Part shown: in pieces, positions 63,896 through 64,000 of the stretch
Layout of the letters: every line of letters begins with the position of its first letter
How positions within the stretch are numbered: the stretch's first letter is position 1
Assembly (NCBI GenBank): GCA_023384575.1
Contig: JAHDVP010000002.1
Coordinates: forward strand, 123,555-187,554
DNA length: 64,000 nt
Reading direction: 5' to 3'
Source of the DNA: Acidobacteriota bacterium
Lineage (GTDB): Bacteria > Acidobacteriota > Vicinamibacteria > Vicinamibacterales > JAFNAJ01
Position numbers and translations under genes: made by a program
Notes under the pieces: model-generated
Seen by the model: only the letters and a program-made list of their open reading frames with translations
Database searches by the model: none
What the model was told of the DNA's origin: nothing

Positions 63896-64000
63896 ATGGC
63901 CCGATCCAGTTTACCCGGTCCGGCCGACGTTTGCCCCGATCCCGCGATCCGGCTGGCGGCGTTCGACTGGCATCTGCCGCCGGGGCTGAAGCCCCGGCGC
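63896..64000 (+). pseudogene. N-terminal fragment of a possible HNH-endonuclease gene, interrupted or running off the edge
   Basis: An ATG at 63896 opens 35 codons to the window end. DPAIRLAAFDW (residues 15-25) resembles the N-terminal IRLAAF-W motif of a family of HNH restriction-like endonucleases. Directly after the Trp codon the DNA becomes the palindrome at 63980, and the predicted residues (HLPPGLKPRR) no longer look like the family. The gene may be truncated by the repeat. Only this fragment is visible, so the call is weak. Confidence 0.3.
63980..63997. repeat. CCGGGGCT-AGCCCCGG palindrome
   Basis: A perfect 8-base inverted repeat with a two-base centre (CCGGGGCTGAAGCCCCGG) lies at the window edge. 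A diverged relative (GCGGGGCTGAAGCGCCGC) occurs near 8250. It may be one end of a longer repeat unit cut by the window. Confidence 0.7.

Overview
The window is about 64 kb of very GC-rich, gene-dense bacterial DNA with short intergenic gaps and many overlapping start and stop codons. No rRNA, tRNA, CRISPR array, transposase or phage gene was recognised. The gene families suggest an Acidobacteriota chromosome, perhaps a Vicinamibacteria-like lineage: an Oar-type TonB receptor with an N-terminal carboxypeptidase-regulatory domain, MacB/FtsX-type permeases, a TPR-CHAT protein, paired ArsA-type ATPases and an ECF sigma/anti-sigma pair. This assignment is inferred from gene content only; no marker gene here proves it.

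Layout. 1-4.2 kb: a truncated Na+/solute symporter and a P1-family peptidase (minus strand), then an M20 peptidase and a TPR protein. 4.2-8.2 kb: molybdate transporter genes modABC, then a well-formed promoter and a fluoride riboswitch ahead of crcB and a tandem DUF190 gene. 8.3-16.9 kb: metK, a ROK sugar kinase, a NUDT19-like Nudix hydrolase, a TPR-CHAT protein and a fused E1alpha-E1beta 2-oxoacid dehydrogenase. 16.9-23.6 kb: a membrane protein, truA, an ATP-grasp protein, an SGNH lipoprotein, a class III aminotransferase and an HD-GYP protein. 23.9-30.1 kb: a minus-strand stress/efflux unit in transcription order ECF sigma factor, zinc-finger anti-sigma factor, CpxP/Spy-like protein, MacA-like adaptor, MacB-like ATPase, two permeases. 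30.3-31.5 kb: a class V aminotransferase.

31.6-42.9 kb is one minus-strand run: an active and a degenerate M16 peptidase, two ArsA/Get3-like ATPases, a histone-deacetylase-fold protein with an unknown C-terminal half, a long-chain acyl-CoA ligase, an SCP2 protein, a phasin-like coiled-coil protein and a wax-ester/triacylglycerol synthase. The last four look like a neutral-lipid storage module. 43.4-51.6 kb (plus strand): a LuxE/PaaK-like adenylating enzyme overlapping an acyl-aldehyde-dehydrogenase-like gene, then a glycosyltransferase and an ABC ATPase with a giant FtsX-like permease. 51.8-58.7 kb: a PQQ-like beta-propeller, an AI-2E-type transporter, a hybrid histidine kinase with a degenerate receiver, and a double-length 6-phosphofructokinase with eukaryote-like architecture. 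58.8-64 kb: a SYLF protein, a repeat-invaded lipoprotein, a glyoxalase remnant, a small membrane protein, a TonB receptor and a fragment of a possible HNH gene at the window edge.

Two signals run across the window. Several genes have a TANNNT -10 element exactly six bases before the ATG, which suggests leaderless transcription. Intergenic DNA also carries several repeat families: direct repeats with a 7-bp period and short palindromes, some of them beside truncated genes. The strongest candidates for follow-up are the asymmetric ArsA pair with its lipid-storage neighbours, the eukaryote-like phosphofructokinase, the leaderless promoters and the repeat families.
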